The position numbers and the translations under genes were made by a program. A stretch of 34,321 nt of DNA from Lentisphaerota bacterium (GTDB lineage: Bacteria > Verrucomicrobiota > Kiritimatiellia > Kiritimatiellales > Pontiellaceae), in NCBI GenBank assembly GCA_012729265.1, contig JAAYDL010000339.1, positions 1 through 34,321 on the forward strand, read 5' to 3'. This document shows, piece after piece, positions 16,144 to 24,092 of this stretch (position 1 is its first letter; the number at the start of each line of letters is the position of its first letter). The notes under the pieces are model-generated. The model was not told the DNA's origin, did not search any database, and saw only the letters and a list, made by a program, of their open reading frames with translations.

Positions 16144-18162
16144 CTACTTTTTACTAAACCGAACCGCAGCGCCGCCGCCGGGAGCGAGCTTCAGGCTCAA
16201 CGTGTCCATTGCCGTGACCGTCTTCTTGGAAATGGTCACCTGATCTGCCTTGTTCTGCCAGGTAATCCCGTCTGCGTCCGCATAGATTTCGGCCGTATAT
16301 TCCGCGCCCTCATCGAGAAACGAGAGGGAAACCTCAAAGCTGCGCGGATCTTCGTTGGTCAGGCTGCCCAGATACCAATCGTCGCTGTAGCGGTCTTTCC
16401 GCACGGTCGTGATATATTCGCCGATCTCCGCATTCAGCACTTGGGTATCGTACCAATCAACCGGCACATCCTGTAGGAACTTAAATGCAGGGTGGTCCAC
16501 ATAGTTTTCCGGAAGATCGGCCAGCATCTGGATCGGGGAATAGAGTACGACATACAACGACAGCTGTTTGGCCAGCGTGGTGTGCACATCGCGTCCCGGA
16601 TAGCCCTGCGAGATTCCGACATCAAAAATGCCCGGCGTAAAGTCCATCGGACCGCTCAGCATGCGGGTGAACGGAATGGTGGCCGTGTGCGACGGCGGGT
16701 TGCCCTCGCTCCATGCATTATATTCTTGGCCGCGCGCGCCCTCGCGCGACATCATATTCGGATAGGTCCGTCGCTCGCCGGTGTCCTTGATCGGCTCATG
16801 GAAGTTGACCGCCAACTGATACTCCGCCGCCTTATTGAGCACTTCGCGGTAATAATTCACGCCGAACTGACCGTGGTGCCACTCTTCCATATTGAGCCGC
16901 GAGCCGACTTGGCCGATCTTGATATCGTGCATACCCATGGATTTATACAGCGCCATGCCGGCATCGATCTGCTTGCGGTAGTTGATAATATTGGAGCCGG
17001 TCTCGTGATAGCCGATAATACTGACCCCCTTTTCGCGGGCATAGTCGGTGACTTTCTTGAGATCAAAACCGTCGGCCTCGTCGGTAAAGCTGAACATATG
17101 CATGGCATTTTCATACCATGCCTCCGTCCATCCCTTATTCCAGCCCTCAATCAAAAGATGGTCGATGCCCAGCTTCTCACAGTAATCGATGTATTCCATC
17201 GCGTTCTTGGTGGTCGCGCCCTGCTTTTCACTTTCCCAAAAGGTGTATTTTCCAATGTGCATGCCCCACCAGATGCCCAGATATTTATGCGGCTTGATCC
17301 ACGAAGTATCCTCCAGAACCGGTTCATCGTTCAGATTCAGAATTAGGTAGGAAGTAATCAGTCCGCCGGCGTCTTCCGAAATCTGAAGCGTACGCCACGG
17401 CGAAATAAACTCGCCCGTCGTCTTCACTCGGTCTCCATCGGCCCACGGAATCAGATCCGCCTTCAAATGCGCTCCGTCCGTATGCGCCAGCGCCATGCCG
17501 GCAAAATCAACCAAACGCGCTTCGTGAAAGCTGAGGTACAGTCCGTTGTCGCTCTTGATGGTCAACGGCGTGTGCACTTTATCCAGTTCACTGACCTTCG
17601 ACTTCGTCGTCAGATATTCATAGCGGTTGTCCTGATACGCACCGATCCACCAAGCCTCGCCATCGGCGGAGAGGTTGAATTCGGTCAGCTCGCCCATAAT
17701 CACCAGATCGCATTCGCCCTGCTGAGGATAGAGATAGCGAAAGGCAATGCCGTCGGCGAACGCGCGGAATTCAATATTGAGCGTACGCCTCTTTCCACCC
17801 GTCTCGCGTAGCGAAACCGCCAACTGGTTATACTGGTTGCGAATCTCCTGCTTCTCGCCCCAAACCTGCGTCCAGGTTTCATCCAGACTCGTCACCTTCG
17901 CCGATGCCAGCTCCATGGCACCCAGCGAAGCATACCCCGCTTTAAACACAAATCCCATCGCCGACGGATCAATTATATCCTTATCCACTCGGGTCACCTC
18001 GTACATGGGTTTGCCTTCCGCCATCCAGAAATGAACGACATTCTTCCCGTCCGGAGAAACCAACTGCAGCACTTCATCGGCAGCTCTTGTCAGTCCGCCG
18101 CTGCACAAAAATGCCGTTGCAATCGCGATGCCAAACCCTTTCACACCCAATCCTGTTTTCAT
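16144..18162 (-). CDS. GH97 alpha-glycosidase, inverting type
   Basis: A 672-residue exported enzyme with a signal peptide, an N-terminal beta-super-sandwich (about 30-285), a TIM barrel from W-I-K-P-H-K-Y-L-G-I-W-W-G, and a C-terminal beta-domain. Glutamates in H-E387-T-G-S, N-F-H-E456-P and S-R-E474-G match the calcium- and catalysis-associated glutamates of inverting SusB-type GH97. At the position where retaining members carry the aspartate nucleophile, this protein reads K-I-G417-Q-V-G. It is therefore predicted to invert, hydrolysing alpha-glucosidic or similar linkages. ATG 18162 was chosen because GGGGTGG lies just upstream; the longer frame to 18249 has no such support. It heads the GH97-GH43 pair. 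Confidence 0.92.
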   Translation of the reverse strand: MKTGLGVKGFGIAIATAFLCSGGLTRAADEVLQLVSPDGKNVVHFWMAEGKPMYEVTRVDKDIIDPSAMGFVFKAGYASLGAMELASAKVTSLDETWTQVWGEKQEIRNQYNQLAVSLRETGGKRRTLNIEFRAFADGIAFRYLYPQQGECDLVIMGELTEFNLSADGEAWWIGAYQDNRYEYLTTKSKVSELDKVHTPLTIKSDNGLYLSFHEARLVDFAGMALAHTDGAHLKADLIPWADGDRVKTTGEFISPWRTLQISEDAGGLITSYLILNLNDEPVLEDTSWIKPHKYLGIWWGMHIGKYTFWESEKQGATTKNAMEYIDYCEKLGIDHLLIEGWNKGWTEAWYENAMHMFSFTDEADGFDLKKVTDYAREKGVSIIGYHETGSNIINYRKQIDAGMALYKSMGMHDIKIGQVGSRLNMEEWHHGQFGVNYYREVLNKAAEYQLAVNFHEPIKDTGERRTYPNMMSREGARGQEYNAWSEGNPPSHTATIPFTRMLSGPMDFTPGIFDVGISQGYPGRDVHTTLAKQLSLYVVLYSPIQMLADLPENYVDHPAFKFLQDVPVDWYDTQVLNAEIGEYITTVRKDRYSDDWYLGSLTNEDPRSFEVSLSFLDEGAEYTAEIYADADGITWQNKADQVTISKKTVTAMDTLSLKLAPGGGAAVRFSKK

Positions 18163-18531
18163 TATGCCACCCCAAAACTTACCGTTCATGGATCTAATCA
18201 ACCGCCAACTTAGTTGAGCGAAACGCTCGCCCCAAACCGTGAAAATCATTCAACTCCATCCACCGCCTAACGTACCGTATACCAAATTTATCTACATCGC
18301 TTCCAACCCTTAAAGCGACAACCCGCCTCATCTTCAAGCCAGAAAATTTAAACAAAAGGAAAAATGCAAACCGGTCAGGAGGAAGGTTCCACATCGCAAT
18401 GTGGCTCTAATCCAACTGTTTGACCCTATTCCATCTGAAAGCATTGGGTCTGGGGAGATTAAGGACTGCTGCGGGTTATGCTTGTTTCCGGGCGGCGGCT
18501 GAATTATCTTGGATAGCATTTGGAGGAAGAT
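18163..18531. other. divergent intergenic region between GH97 and aroQ
   Basis: About 370 bp that must hold the promoters of the GH97-GH43 operon (leftward) and aroQ (rightward). It contains small hairpins, including GAGCG-AAA-CGCTC near 18215 and CCACAT-CGCA-ATGTGG at 18389-18404. I cannot assign -35/-10 boxes or a regulator site with confidence. Confidence 0.4.
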
Positions 18532-18984
18532 ATGAAGATTCTTGTACTGAACGGCCCTAATCTGAATTTGCTTGGATCGCGCGAGCCGGAAATTTACGGA
18601 AAAGAAACGTTGGCGGATATTGAAACCCAACTGCGTACATGCGCCAAACAGCTTTCTGCTGATATCAAAATTGAATTCCGTCAATCAAACTCTGAAGCAG
18701 AGCTGATCACATGGATTGGCGAAACGCGGAGAGTATATGATGGTATAATCATTAACCCAGCGGCACTGACGCATACAAGCCTCGGCTTGTACGATGCGCT
18801 CAAAGCGGTGTCCGATCTTGTTCCCGCCGTGGAAATTCATTTGAGCAACACGCACACCCGAGAAAAAATCCGTCAAAAAAACCTGACGGCCTCAGCCTGT
18901 GTCGGACAGATTATGGGATTCAAAGGCTTCGGCTACACGCTTGCACTCCAAGCATTGATTGAAACCCTCAGCAACCGCCGCTGA
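18532..18984 (+). CDS. aroQ: 3-dehydroquinate dehydratase, type II
   Basis: A 150-residue cytoplasmic enzyme of the shikimate pathway that converts 3-dehydroquinate to 3-dehydroshikimate. The N terminus has the family signature N-G-P-N-L-N-L-L-G-S-R-E-P-E-I-Y-G, with the catalytic tyrosine at Y22. N-P-A-A-L-T-H-T-S and E-I-H103-L-S-N-T-H give the second conserved block and the catalytic histidine. Length matches the family. The start is ATG 18532, preceded by GGAGGA; the in-frame TTG at 18520 is inside that ribosome binding site region. It looks monocistronic, with its own terminator 38 bp after the stop. Confidence 0.97.
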   Translation: MKILVLNGPNLNLLGSREPEIYGKETLADIETQLRTCAKQLSADIKIEFRQSNSEAELITWIGETRRVYDGIIINPAALTHTSLGLYDALKAVSDLVPAVEIHLSNTHTREKIRQKNLTASACVGQIMGFKGFGYTLALQALIETLSNRR

Positions 18985-19021
18985 TTAACGGAAGCATCAA
19001 AGCAGATGGATGCAACGCAAG

Positions 19022-19047
19022 AAGGCGAGGTCCATGAACCTCGCCTT
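19022..19047 (+). terminator. rho-independent terminator after aroQ
   Basis: A perfect 10-bp stem, AAGGCGAGGT (19022-19031) and ACCTCGCCTT (19038-19047), with a 6-nt loop and a short T-run. It lies between aroQ and the convergent gene ending at 19079. The A residues at the other side are few, so it mainly serves the plus strand. Confidence 0.9.
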
Positions 19048-19078
19048 TTCTAAATCTAAAATCACACTGTCAATTTAT

Positions 19079-19804
19079 TTATCGGCCGCGACGACCCCCT
19101 TGACCACCAGTCGCACCGCCGCCCCCCATTCCAGGGAAACCACCTTCCATCCCGGGGAAACCACCTTCCATTCCGCCGCCGGGTATCGGCGGCTGTCCAG
19201 CGGTGGTTGTAGTCGTCGGCATCGGCGGCTGCGCAGTGTTGCCTGTCATCGTCGGCTGAAAACCACTTTCAAAGCGTCGCGCAGTGGTTGTTGCAGCAGC
19301 AGCGGTTGCCGGTCTTGTATTTCCGGCCGCAGGGGTTGTCGTCGTTCGTCCTCGGACGTTGCGTCCTGCATCAGCTGGTGCCGCCCCCAGCTCAAGCGGC
19401 ACAGTAAGCCCATTATATTCAACATTGGCAATCGAGTTTTCCAAATCAACGCTGATTAATTTAATCCGTATTTGTTGATAATTTTCACCCTCTTCCAAAA
19501 CAAAACTTTTCGGCTGCCCGGAAACTGGACGCAGAACCTGAAATCCGGCTTTAATGGTTCCTTCGTCTTCAGATTCGAGCAAAAAATTGAGCCGTACCTG
19601 TTGTTGCAGATCTTGAACAACCTCAGGGTTCGCGACACCGCCGGGAACGACTATCGGCTCAGCGGCTGTGCCAAAAGGAGCCCGGTCAATAATTGGCTGG
19701 TACCGATCTCTTGAATAATCTTCTTGAGCATAAGATGTCGCGGCAATTCCAATAAATAAGGCAAACCCAAAAAATAAAATGATGTGTTTTTGTTCAATCT
19801 TCAT
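19079..19804 (-). CDS. exported protein with R-A-P-F-G motif and Gly-rich tail (paralog 1)
   Basis: A 241-residue exported protein with an N-terminal signal sequence (I-I-L-F-F-G-F-A-L-F ... S-Y-A). Next comes Y-S-R-D-R-Y-Q-P-I-I-D-R-A-P-F-G and a compact beta-rich domain to about residue 135, then a long Thr/Ala/Gly/Pro-rich tail ending in E-G-G-F-P-G-M repeats and R-R-G-R. It is clearly paralogous to the gene just upstream. The R-x-P-F-G start of the domain recalls periplasmic pilus/secretion assembly proteins of the GspC/PilP type, but this is a guess. ATG 19804 is preceded by GGAGG. The tail repeat is encoded by a 17-bp word repeated at 21-bp spacing (19134-19150 and 19155-19171). Confidence 0.8.
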   Translation of the reverse strand: MKIEQKHIILFFGFALFIGIAATSYAQEDYSRDRYQPIIDRAPFGTAAEPIVVPGGVANPEVVQDLQQQVRLNFLLESEDEGTIKAGFQVLRPVSGQPKSFVLEEGENYQQIRIKLISVDLENSIANVEYNGLTVPLELGAAPADAGRNVRGRTTTTPAAGNTRPATAAAATTTARRFESGFQPTMTGNTAQPPMPTTTTTAGQPPIPGGGMEGGFPGMEGGFPGMGGGGATGGQGGRRGR

Positions 19805-19953
19805 GATTCCGTCCTCCAAATGATAACTGCATTAACCGGATTTAACGCTACAGGGTGAATACAACGAAAATTTTAGTGAAAATATTGTCTGAGCAGGCGC
19901 GCATATTCGCCTGACTATGCCGCCGAATCAACTTGTCTTCTCTGCCGAACACC

Positions 19954-20607
19954 TTACTCCAACGGCGGCAACACACCTTCAAAAACGAGTTGATCGTCCA
20001 TCTCCTGCGTCAATGCAACGGGAAGAGGTGGCTGTCCTTTGCGCAAAACATCCATCTGGATCTCCCTGCTCCGGATAAGATTTTCCTCCCTCCGCAAAGC
20101 CAGCTCCTCTGGGGACAACTGTACAACCTCCACGGAAACCATCGGCTCCCGATTTGAATTGTTTCCTGTGTTTCGGCCTCGCGCGGGCTGTTTAACCGCT
20201 TCCATCGTAAGCGTCATTACGGTTCCACCATATTCCACCGAGGCGGTTGACTCTTTCAGATCAACATCAATCAGCGTTATTCCATTATAGGTTTCGTTGA
20301 TGGAAATAATTTCGCTCTTCGATTCACCCGGCTGAGGTTTTAAATTCTGGAAACCGGCACGGATTTCTCCATCCGTTTCCGATTTCATGAGAAAACTGAG
20401 TCGATACTGACTCTCCAGATTTTGTAAATCGGCATTATTGAAACCGGCGGGCATTTCAGATTCAATTACGACCTCCGCCTTTCCAAACGGCGCACGTTCA
20501 ATAATGATCTGATAACGCCCTCGACTGTACTCCTGCTCTGCGCAGCAAACTCCGGTAAGTAAAACCAGCGCACCAGCACTAAACCAAAATGACTTAATGG
20601 CCCTCAT
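19954..20607 (-). CDS. exported protein with R-A-P-F-G motif (paralog 2)
   Basis: A 217-residue protein with a signal peptide (residues about 5-24, ending C-C-A), then Y-S-R-G-R-Y-Q-I-I-I-E-R-A-P-F-G. The domain shares with its neighbour the segments R-L-x-F-L-x-x-S-E, A-G-F-Q-x-L-x-P and V-D-L-x-x-S-x-A-x-V-E-Y. The C-terminal half differs: a charged helix (S-P-E-E-L-A-L-R-R-E-E-N) replaces the Gly-rich tail. The start was set to ATG 20607, behind AAAGGGTGG; a longer frame to 20640 lacks a start site. It lies 149 bp upstream of paralog 1 on the same strand. Function unknown; a cell-envelope or secretion-system role is plausible. Confidence 0.8.
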   Translation of the reverse strand: MRAIKSFWFSAGALVLLTGVCCAEQEYSRGRYQIIIERAPFGKAEVVIESEMPAGFNNADLQNLESQYRLSFLMKSETDGEIRAGFQNLKPQPGESKSEIISINETYNGITLIDVDLKESTASVEYGGTVMTLTMEAVKQPARGRNTGNNSNREPMVSVEVVQLSPEELALRREENLIRSREIQMDVLRKGQPPLPVALTQEMDDQLVFEGVLPPLE

Positions 20608-20705
20608 AAATCCACCCTTTAGAAAAGAAATAATCGCCACTGTATTACCAGAAGTCCATGAGCAAAAACGTATAGCAATACCTCAATATTGCGACCGCAG
20701 AAAGT

Positions 20706-22022
20706 TTATGCCTTCACTCGTCGCCCCAACGGAATAGAGAGCGTTCCATTGAAAAACTCGATGATATGCCCTCGTTCAATCAGCCAGCTTAACGGCTGAA
20801 GCGCCTCCATCGCTTCTTTTGACTTCGGATCAAACTTCGGATACAGAACTTCCAAGAGATGCTGCCGAGTTGATCCTGGATTCTGTCCCAGAAAATTAAG
20901 TACCTCGGCAATGTTCGGAACCGTATCTTCCGGACGAACAGGGTGCGGTTTAATGTGCGTGACAAAGCTTACCTTGCCCGCCTTGAACAGGTGCAGATGC
21001 ATATGCCTGAATGCCGCCCGCATAGCAAACGACATTGTCAGCGGAAACCGATTTTCCTTCGACCACGCCCGGTGAATCGTGTGCATCAGACTCCGATCCT
21101 TCAACTGCTGTGCCGTCCGAGCAGGCATCACCGCACGGTGAACCGTTTCGATAAGCCCGTCTATCGTTTCAGAAAAGGCAAGCTCCGCTCTTCGCCGATC
21201 CATAGGCTCCGCCTCGGGATCAGACTTCAGACGATAAACCACCAACTTCCGACTCTCTTCCTTCCATTGTTCAATCAACTCCTCATCCTTAAGCACTTCA
21301 ATGTTGCGCTTATATTCTTCAAAGGGAATGTGAGCAAAACGGGATTGATGCAGTTCGTTCAGCTTTTCAATATAACTGTGGTGGTTCGGCGGTCCCAACA
21401 AAATGCCCGTTATTCGACAACGAGCAACGCCGGGAAAACTTCCGCTGGGCGGATCGCTCAGGGACTCCTCTTCCTCGTAAAAATCGCTTAAATGTTCACC
21501 TAAAATATGCAGACGAAGCTCTTCTTCGGAACGACTCACCGTCTTGCACTGCTTACATTGAAAAAGCTTAAACTCGTTGTCTGCCTCAATTTTCACCAAA
21601 TATCCTTCCGGATCACTAATCAGCAGATTCGCAAGATCCATCAGCGGATACGCCCGGCGCGAATGATGAATCTGTCGAACCAGCGAAGCCAACCGTTTCT
21701 GCTCCGGAAGAAAGGATACATCAATCGGAAGCTCCTCAATCGGTTCCCTCTCTCGCAACGGACGGCTTCGCTCATTTCGCTCATGTTGATCCTTTGGATC
21801 CCTGCGGGGTGGGCGGGCACGATCATCACGACGCCGTTCCGGTCGAGAGGTCCGGCTCCGCTCGCGGCGTTCTTCGCCGGCGGCGGTCTCTGCCGTATAC
21901 TCCTTCTGCGCGTAATGACTCTCTCCCGGCGGTTTACGCGCCCATTGAGGTACAAAATTGAGATCCAGAACCAGATCCCGCGAACTCGAGTTTTCACTCT
22001 GCATTTTGCTTTTATCTTCCAT
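20706..22022 (-). CDS. hypothetical protein with Arg-rich linker and C2H2-like zinc finger
   Basis: A 438-residue cytoplasmic protein without membrane segments. The N-terminal 100 residues or so are low-complexity and rich in Arg, Glu and Pro (R-R-D-D-R-A-R-P-P-R-R). A zinc-finger-like C-x-x-C ... H-x-x-x-x-H element (C-K-Q-C-K ... L-H-I-L-G-E-H) follows. The C-terminal part looks winged-helix-like (N-I-A-E-V-L-N-F-L-G-Q-N-P-G-S-T-R-Q-H-L-L). This composition suggests nucleic-acid binding, but I do not recognise the family. ATG 22022 was preferred; TTG 22079 would add 19 residues, and neither has a strong Shine-Dalgarno. It is divergent from dinB with an 88-bp gap. Confidence 0.8.
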   Translation of the reverse strand: MEDKSKMQSENSSSRDLVLDLNFVPQWARKPPGESHYAQKEYTAETAAGEERRERSRTSRPERRRDDRARPPRRDPKDQHERNERSRPLREREPIEELPIDVSFLPEQKRLASLVRQIHHSRRAYPLMDLANLLISDPEGYLVKIEADNEFKLFQCKQCKTVSRSEEELRLHILGEHLSDFYEEEESLSDPPSGSFPGVARCRITGILLGPPNHHSYIEKLNELHQSRFAHIPFEEYKRNIEVLKDEELIEQWKEESRKLVVYRLKSDPEAEPMDRRRAELAFSETIDGLIETVHRAVMPARTAQQLKDRSLMHTIHRAWSKENRFPLTMSFAMRAAFRHMHLHLFKAGKVSFVTHIKPHPVRPEDTVPNIAEVLNFLGQNPGSTRQHLLEVLYPKFDPKSKEAMEALQPLSWLIERGHIIEFFNGTLSIPLGRRVKA

Positions 22023-22110
22023 AATGCCAACCGTGTGTTTATACAATTTGAGGACCGATTCTAGACGATTACTGTCCAAAGAAAAGCCTTAACCCTTACA
22101 TAGATTACCC

Positions 22111-23340
22111 ATGCCCCCAAAAATACCCATCTTTCTGCACGTTGATATGGATGCATTTTTTTCCTCTATAGAACAGCACGATCATCCGGAATTTAAAGGG
22201 AGACCCGTTGTCGTAGGATCGCCGCCCGATCAACGCGGCGTAGTTTCTGCCGCATCGTACGAAGCCCGAAGGTTCGGAATTCACTCCGCGATGCCTTCAC
22301 GCACCGCCTACCAAAAATGCCGCCACGCCGTTTTTCTTCCCGTCAATATGGCCCGCTACAAAGCGGTTTCCCGCCATATCATGCGCATCTTTGAATCCTA
22401 CACCCCCCTCGTTCAACCCCTCTCCATCGACGAAGCCTTCCTCGATGTCACTGGTGCACAGCGCCTCTTCGGAAGCGGCTACGAAATTGCAGAAAAAATA
22501 CGGCGCGACATCCGTGAACAAACCGGACTGACCGCCTCTGTCGGCGTAGCCCCGAACATGTTTCTCGCCAAAATCGCCTCCGATATGAATAAACCCGACG
22601 GCCTGACCATAGTTCCATCCGAACAAAGCGCCATTGAACAATTTCTCGCGCCGTTGCCGATCAAACGGATGTGGGGCGTTGGAGCAGTTACACAAAAAAA
22701 GCTCCTCTCGTTAGGATTAACCACAATCGGAGACCTTCAGCAATGCGACCCCGCCCGGCTTGAACGAGCCGTCGGACCGCACGCTGCCGCCGTCTTTGCC
22801 CAACTGGCACGCGGCATTGATCCGCGCACCATCGAAACGGAGTCCATCGAGAAAAGTATTTCCAACGAAATCACCTTCAGTGAGGACCTCTCGGAGCGCA
22901 CAGAAATTGAAGCAGCCTATAAGAAGCTTATTGAAAAAGTGGCCTCCAGACTCCGAAAAGCCGGCTTTTACGCGGGAACACTCCATCTCAAAATTCGCTG
23001 GAGCGACTTTTCCACCATTACTCGTCAGACCCGCCTCGCTCAGCCCTGCAACGACGACATCACGCTACGCGAAATCGGCATGGAACTGCTCCGCAACCAC
23101 CTTCAGAACCAACCTGTTCGTCTCATTGGATTCGGTGCAGGAAAACTTCAAACGAGCGACCAGACAAACGTCGCACAGCTCGACCTTTTTGAAATCCCCG
23201 ACACTACGGCGCATGACAAACGCAAACGCCTCAGCCAAACTGCCGACTCGATAAAACAAAAGTACGGTCCCAACAGCCTCCGCCGCGGCTCAAACCTGAA
23301 CCCCTCAAACCAACACCCCCAAGAGAGACCCAATGGATAA
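22111..23340 (+). CDS. dinB: DNA polymerase IV (Y-family)
   Basis: A 409-residue translesion polymerase. The catalytic metal ligands are in H-V-D12-M-D14-A-F-F and S-I-D107-E108-A-F. Other family blocks are present: Y-E-A-R-x-F-G-I at 50-57, S-V-G-V-A-P-N-M-F-L-A-K-I-A-S-D in the palm, and the helix-hairpin-helix segment around M-W-G-V-G. The little-finger domain fills the C-terminal third. Q-L-D-L-F (356-360) is a canonical sliding-clamp binding motif. No clear Shine-Dalgarno or LexA box could be identified upstream. A YcxB-like gene follows after 35 bp. Confidence 0.97.
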   Translation: MPPKIPIFLHVDMDAFFSSIEQHDHPEFKGRPVVVGSPPDQRGVVSAASYEARRFGIHSAMPSRTAYQKCRHAVFLPVNMARYKAVSRHIMRIFESYTPLVQPLSIDEAFLDVTGAQRLFGSGYEIAEKIRRDIREQTGLTASVGVAPNMFLAKIASDMNKPDGLTIVPSEQSAIEQFLAPLPIKRMWGVGAVTQKKLLSLGLTTIGDLQQCDPARLERAVGPHAAAVFAQLARGIDPRTIETESIEKSISNEITFSEDLSERTEIEAAYKKLIEKVASRLRKAGFYAGTLHLKIRWSDFSTITRQTRLAQPCNDDITLREIGMELLRNHLQNQPVRLIGFGAGKLQTSDQTNVAQLDLFEIPDTTAHDKRKRLSQTADSIKQKYGPNSLRRGSNLNPSNQHPQERPNG

Positions 23341-23375
23341 TAGAATCAAACAGAAACCTAAACTCAGGACCCATC

Positions 23376-23900
23376 ATGAATATTAATCTCAAAGGCCAAG
23401 CAACCTATCGCGAATATCTTGAGAGTATTAATCTGAAAATTCGACCCGCTCAGTCAATCCGTTGGCCTCTCCGTAGTGCTTTGTATATTCTGGCACTCAT
23501 CGGACTGTGTTATGGATTTTCAGACGAGGCCGGCATCATCGGTCGAATTACAGCCTCGGTCATCGTCTTTATCGTACTCCTGAAACCCGTCTTTCGCTAT
23601 ATGTTCATCCCGGCAGCTACATGGAAAATATACTCTAAATCCCGAGCGATGGGAGCATCCATTGACGTACAGATCGACGATGAAGGAATCACCTTTATAT
23701 CGGCAAACGAAAATCAAATCGACAGATGGACGGACTATACCGAAAAAGATGAAGGCAAGCGGGTCATCACCCTTCACCACAAAGATGGACGATGGATCAT
23801 CTTCCCCAAACGACTTTTTTCCGAGGCGAACGAACTGGCATTCTTCAGGGAGTGTACAGACACGAAAATAAGTCCCACGCCCCATGGAACCGAGCCATAA
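23376..23900 (+). CDS. YcxB-like membrane protein
   Basis: A 174-residue protein with two predicted transmembrane helices (about 28-45 and 52-72), followed by a soluble C-terminal domain. That domain carries I-D-D-E-G-I-T-F-I-S, W-x-D-Y and W-I-I-F-P-K-R-L-F, the pattern of the YcxB-like C-terminal domain. Function is unknown. It follows dinB closely and may be cotranscribed. Its stop is 18 bp before the left attachment site, so it is the last chromosomal gene before the element and appears intact. Confidence 0.75.
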   Translation: MNINLKGQATYREYLESINLKIRPAQSIRWPLRSALYILALIGLCYGFSDEAGIIGRITASVIVFIVLLKPVFRYMFIPAATWKIYSKSRAMGASIDVQIDDEGITFISANENQIDRWTDYTEKDEGKRVITLHHKDGRWIIFPKRLFSEANELAFFRECTDTKISPTPHGTEP

Positions 23901-23918
23901 CGATTCATCGGAAGAATG

Positions 23919-23970
23919 AAAATGGTGCCCCGGAGAGGGTTCGAACCTCCGACCCCAGGATTAGGAATCC
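23919..23970. repeat. left attachment site (attL), partial tRNA-Arg copy
   Basis: Fifty-two bases identical to 30879-30930. It reproduces the tRNA-Arg gene from the 5' side of the anticodon stem to the CCA end plus 4 bp beyond; the 5' third of the tRNA is missing. It is the integration scar on the integrase side. Confidence 0.93.
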
Positions 23971-23992
23971 GCATTCCCAATATTTCTATAAC

Positions 23993-24049
23993 GTTGCACA
24001 CGTTGTATTTGTGATTTTTGGAAATTTTCCAATGCAACCAATTTGCAAC
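23993..24049. promoter_or_regulatory. left arm-type sites (TGCAAC motifs)
   Basis: Contains TGCAACCAATTTGCAAC at 24033-24049, two TGCAAC words exactly 11 bp apart. An inverted copy (GTTGCA) lies at 23993-23998, 23 bp inside attL. The same 17-bp paired motif occurs twice near the other end of the element. The location, between the att core and the integrase gene, fits integrase or excisionase arm binding. Confidence 0.65.
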
Positions 24050-24092
24050 TTTTCATTGACTTTCTACTCCCATTTTTCATCATGTTGCCACT

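Noticed and set aside
23919-23970. A second tRNA-Arg gene
   Set aside because: Only the 3' two thirds are present; the D arm and 5' acceptor strand are missing, so it is an att scar.
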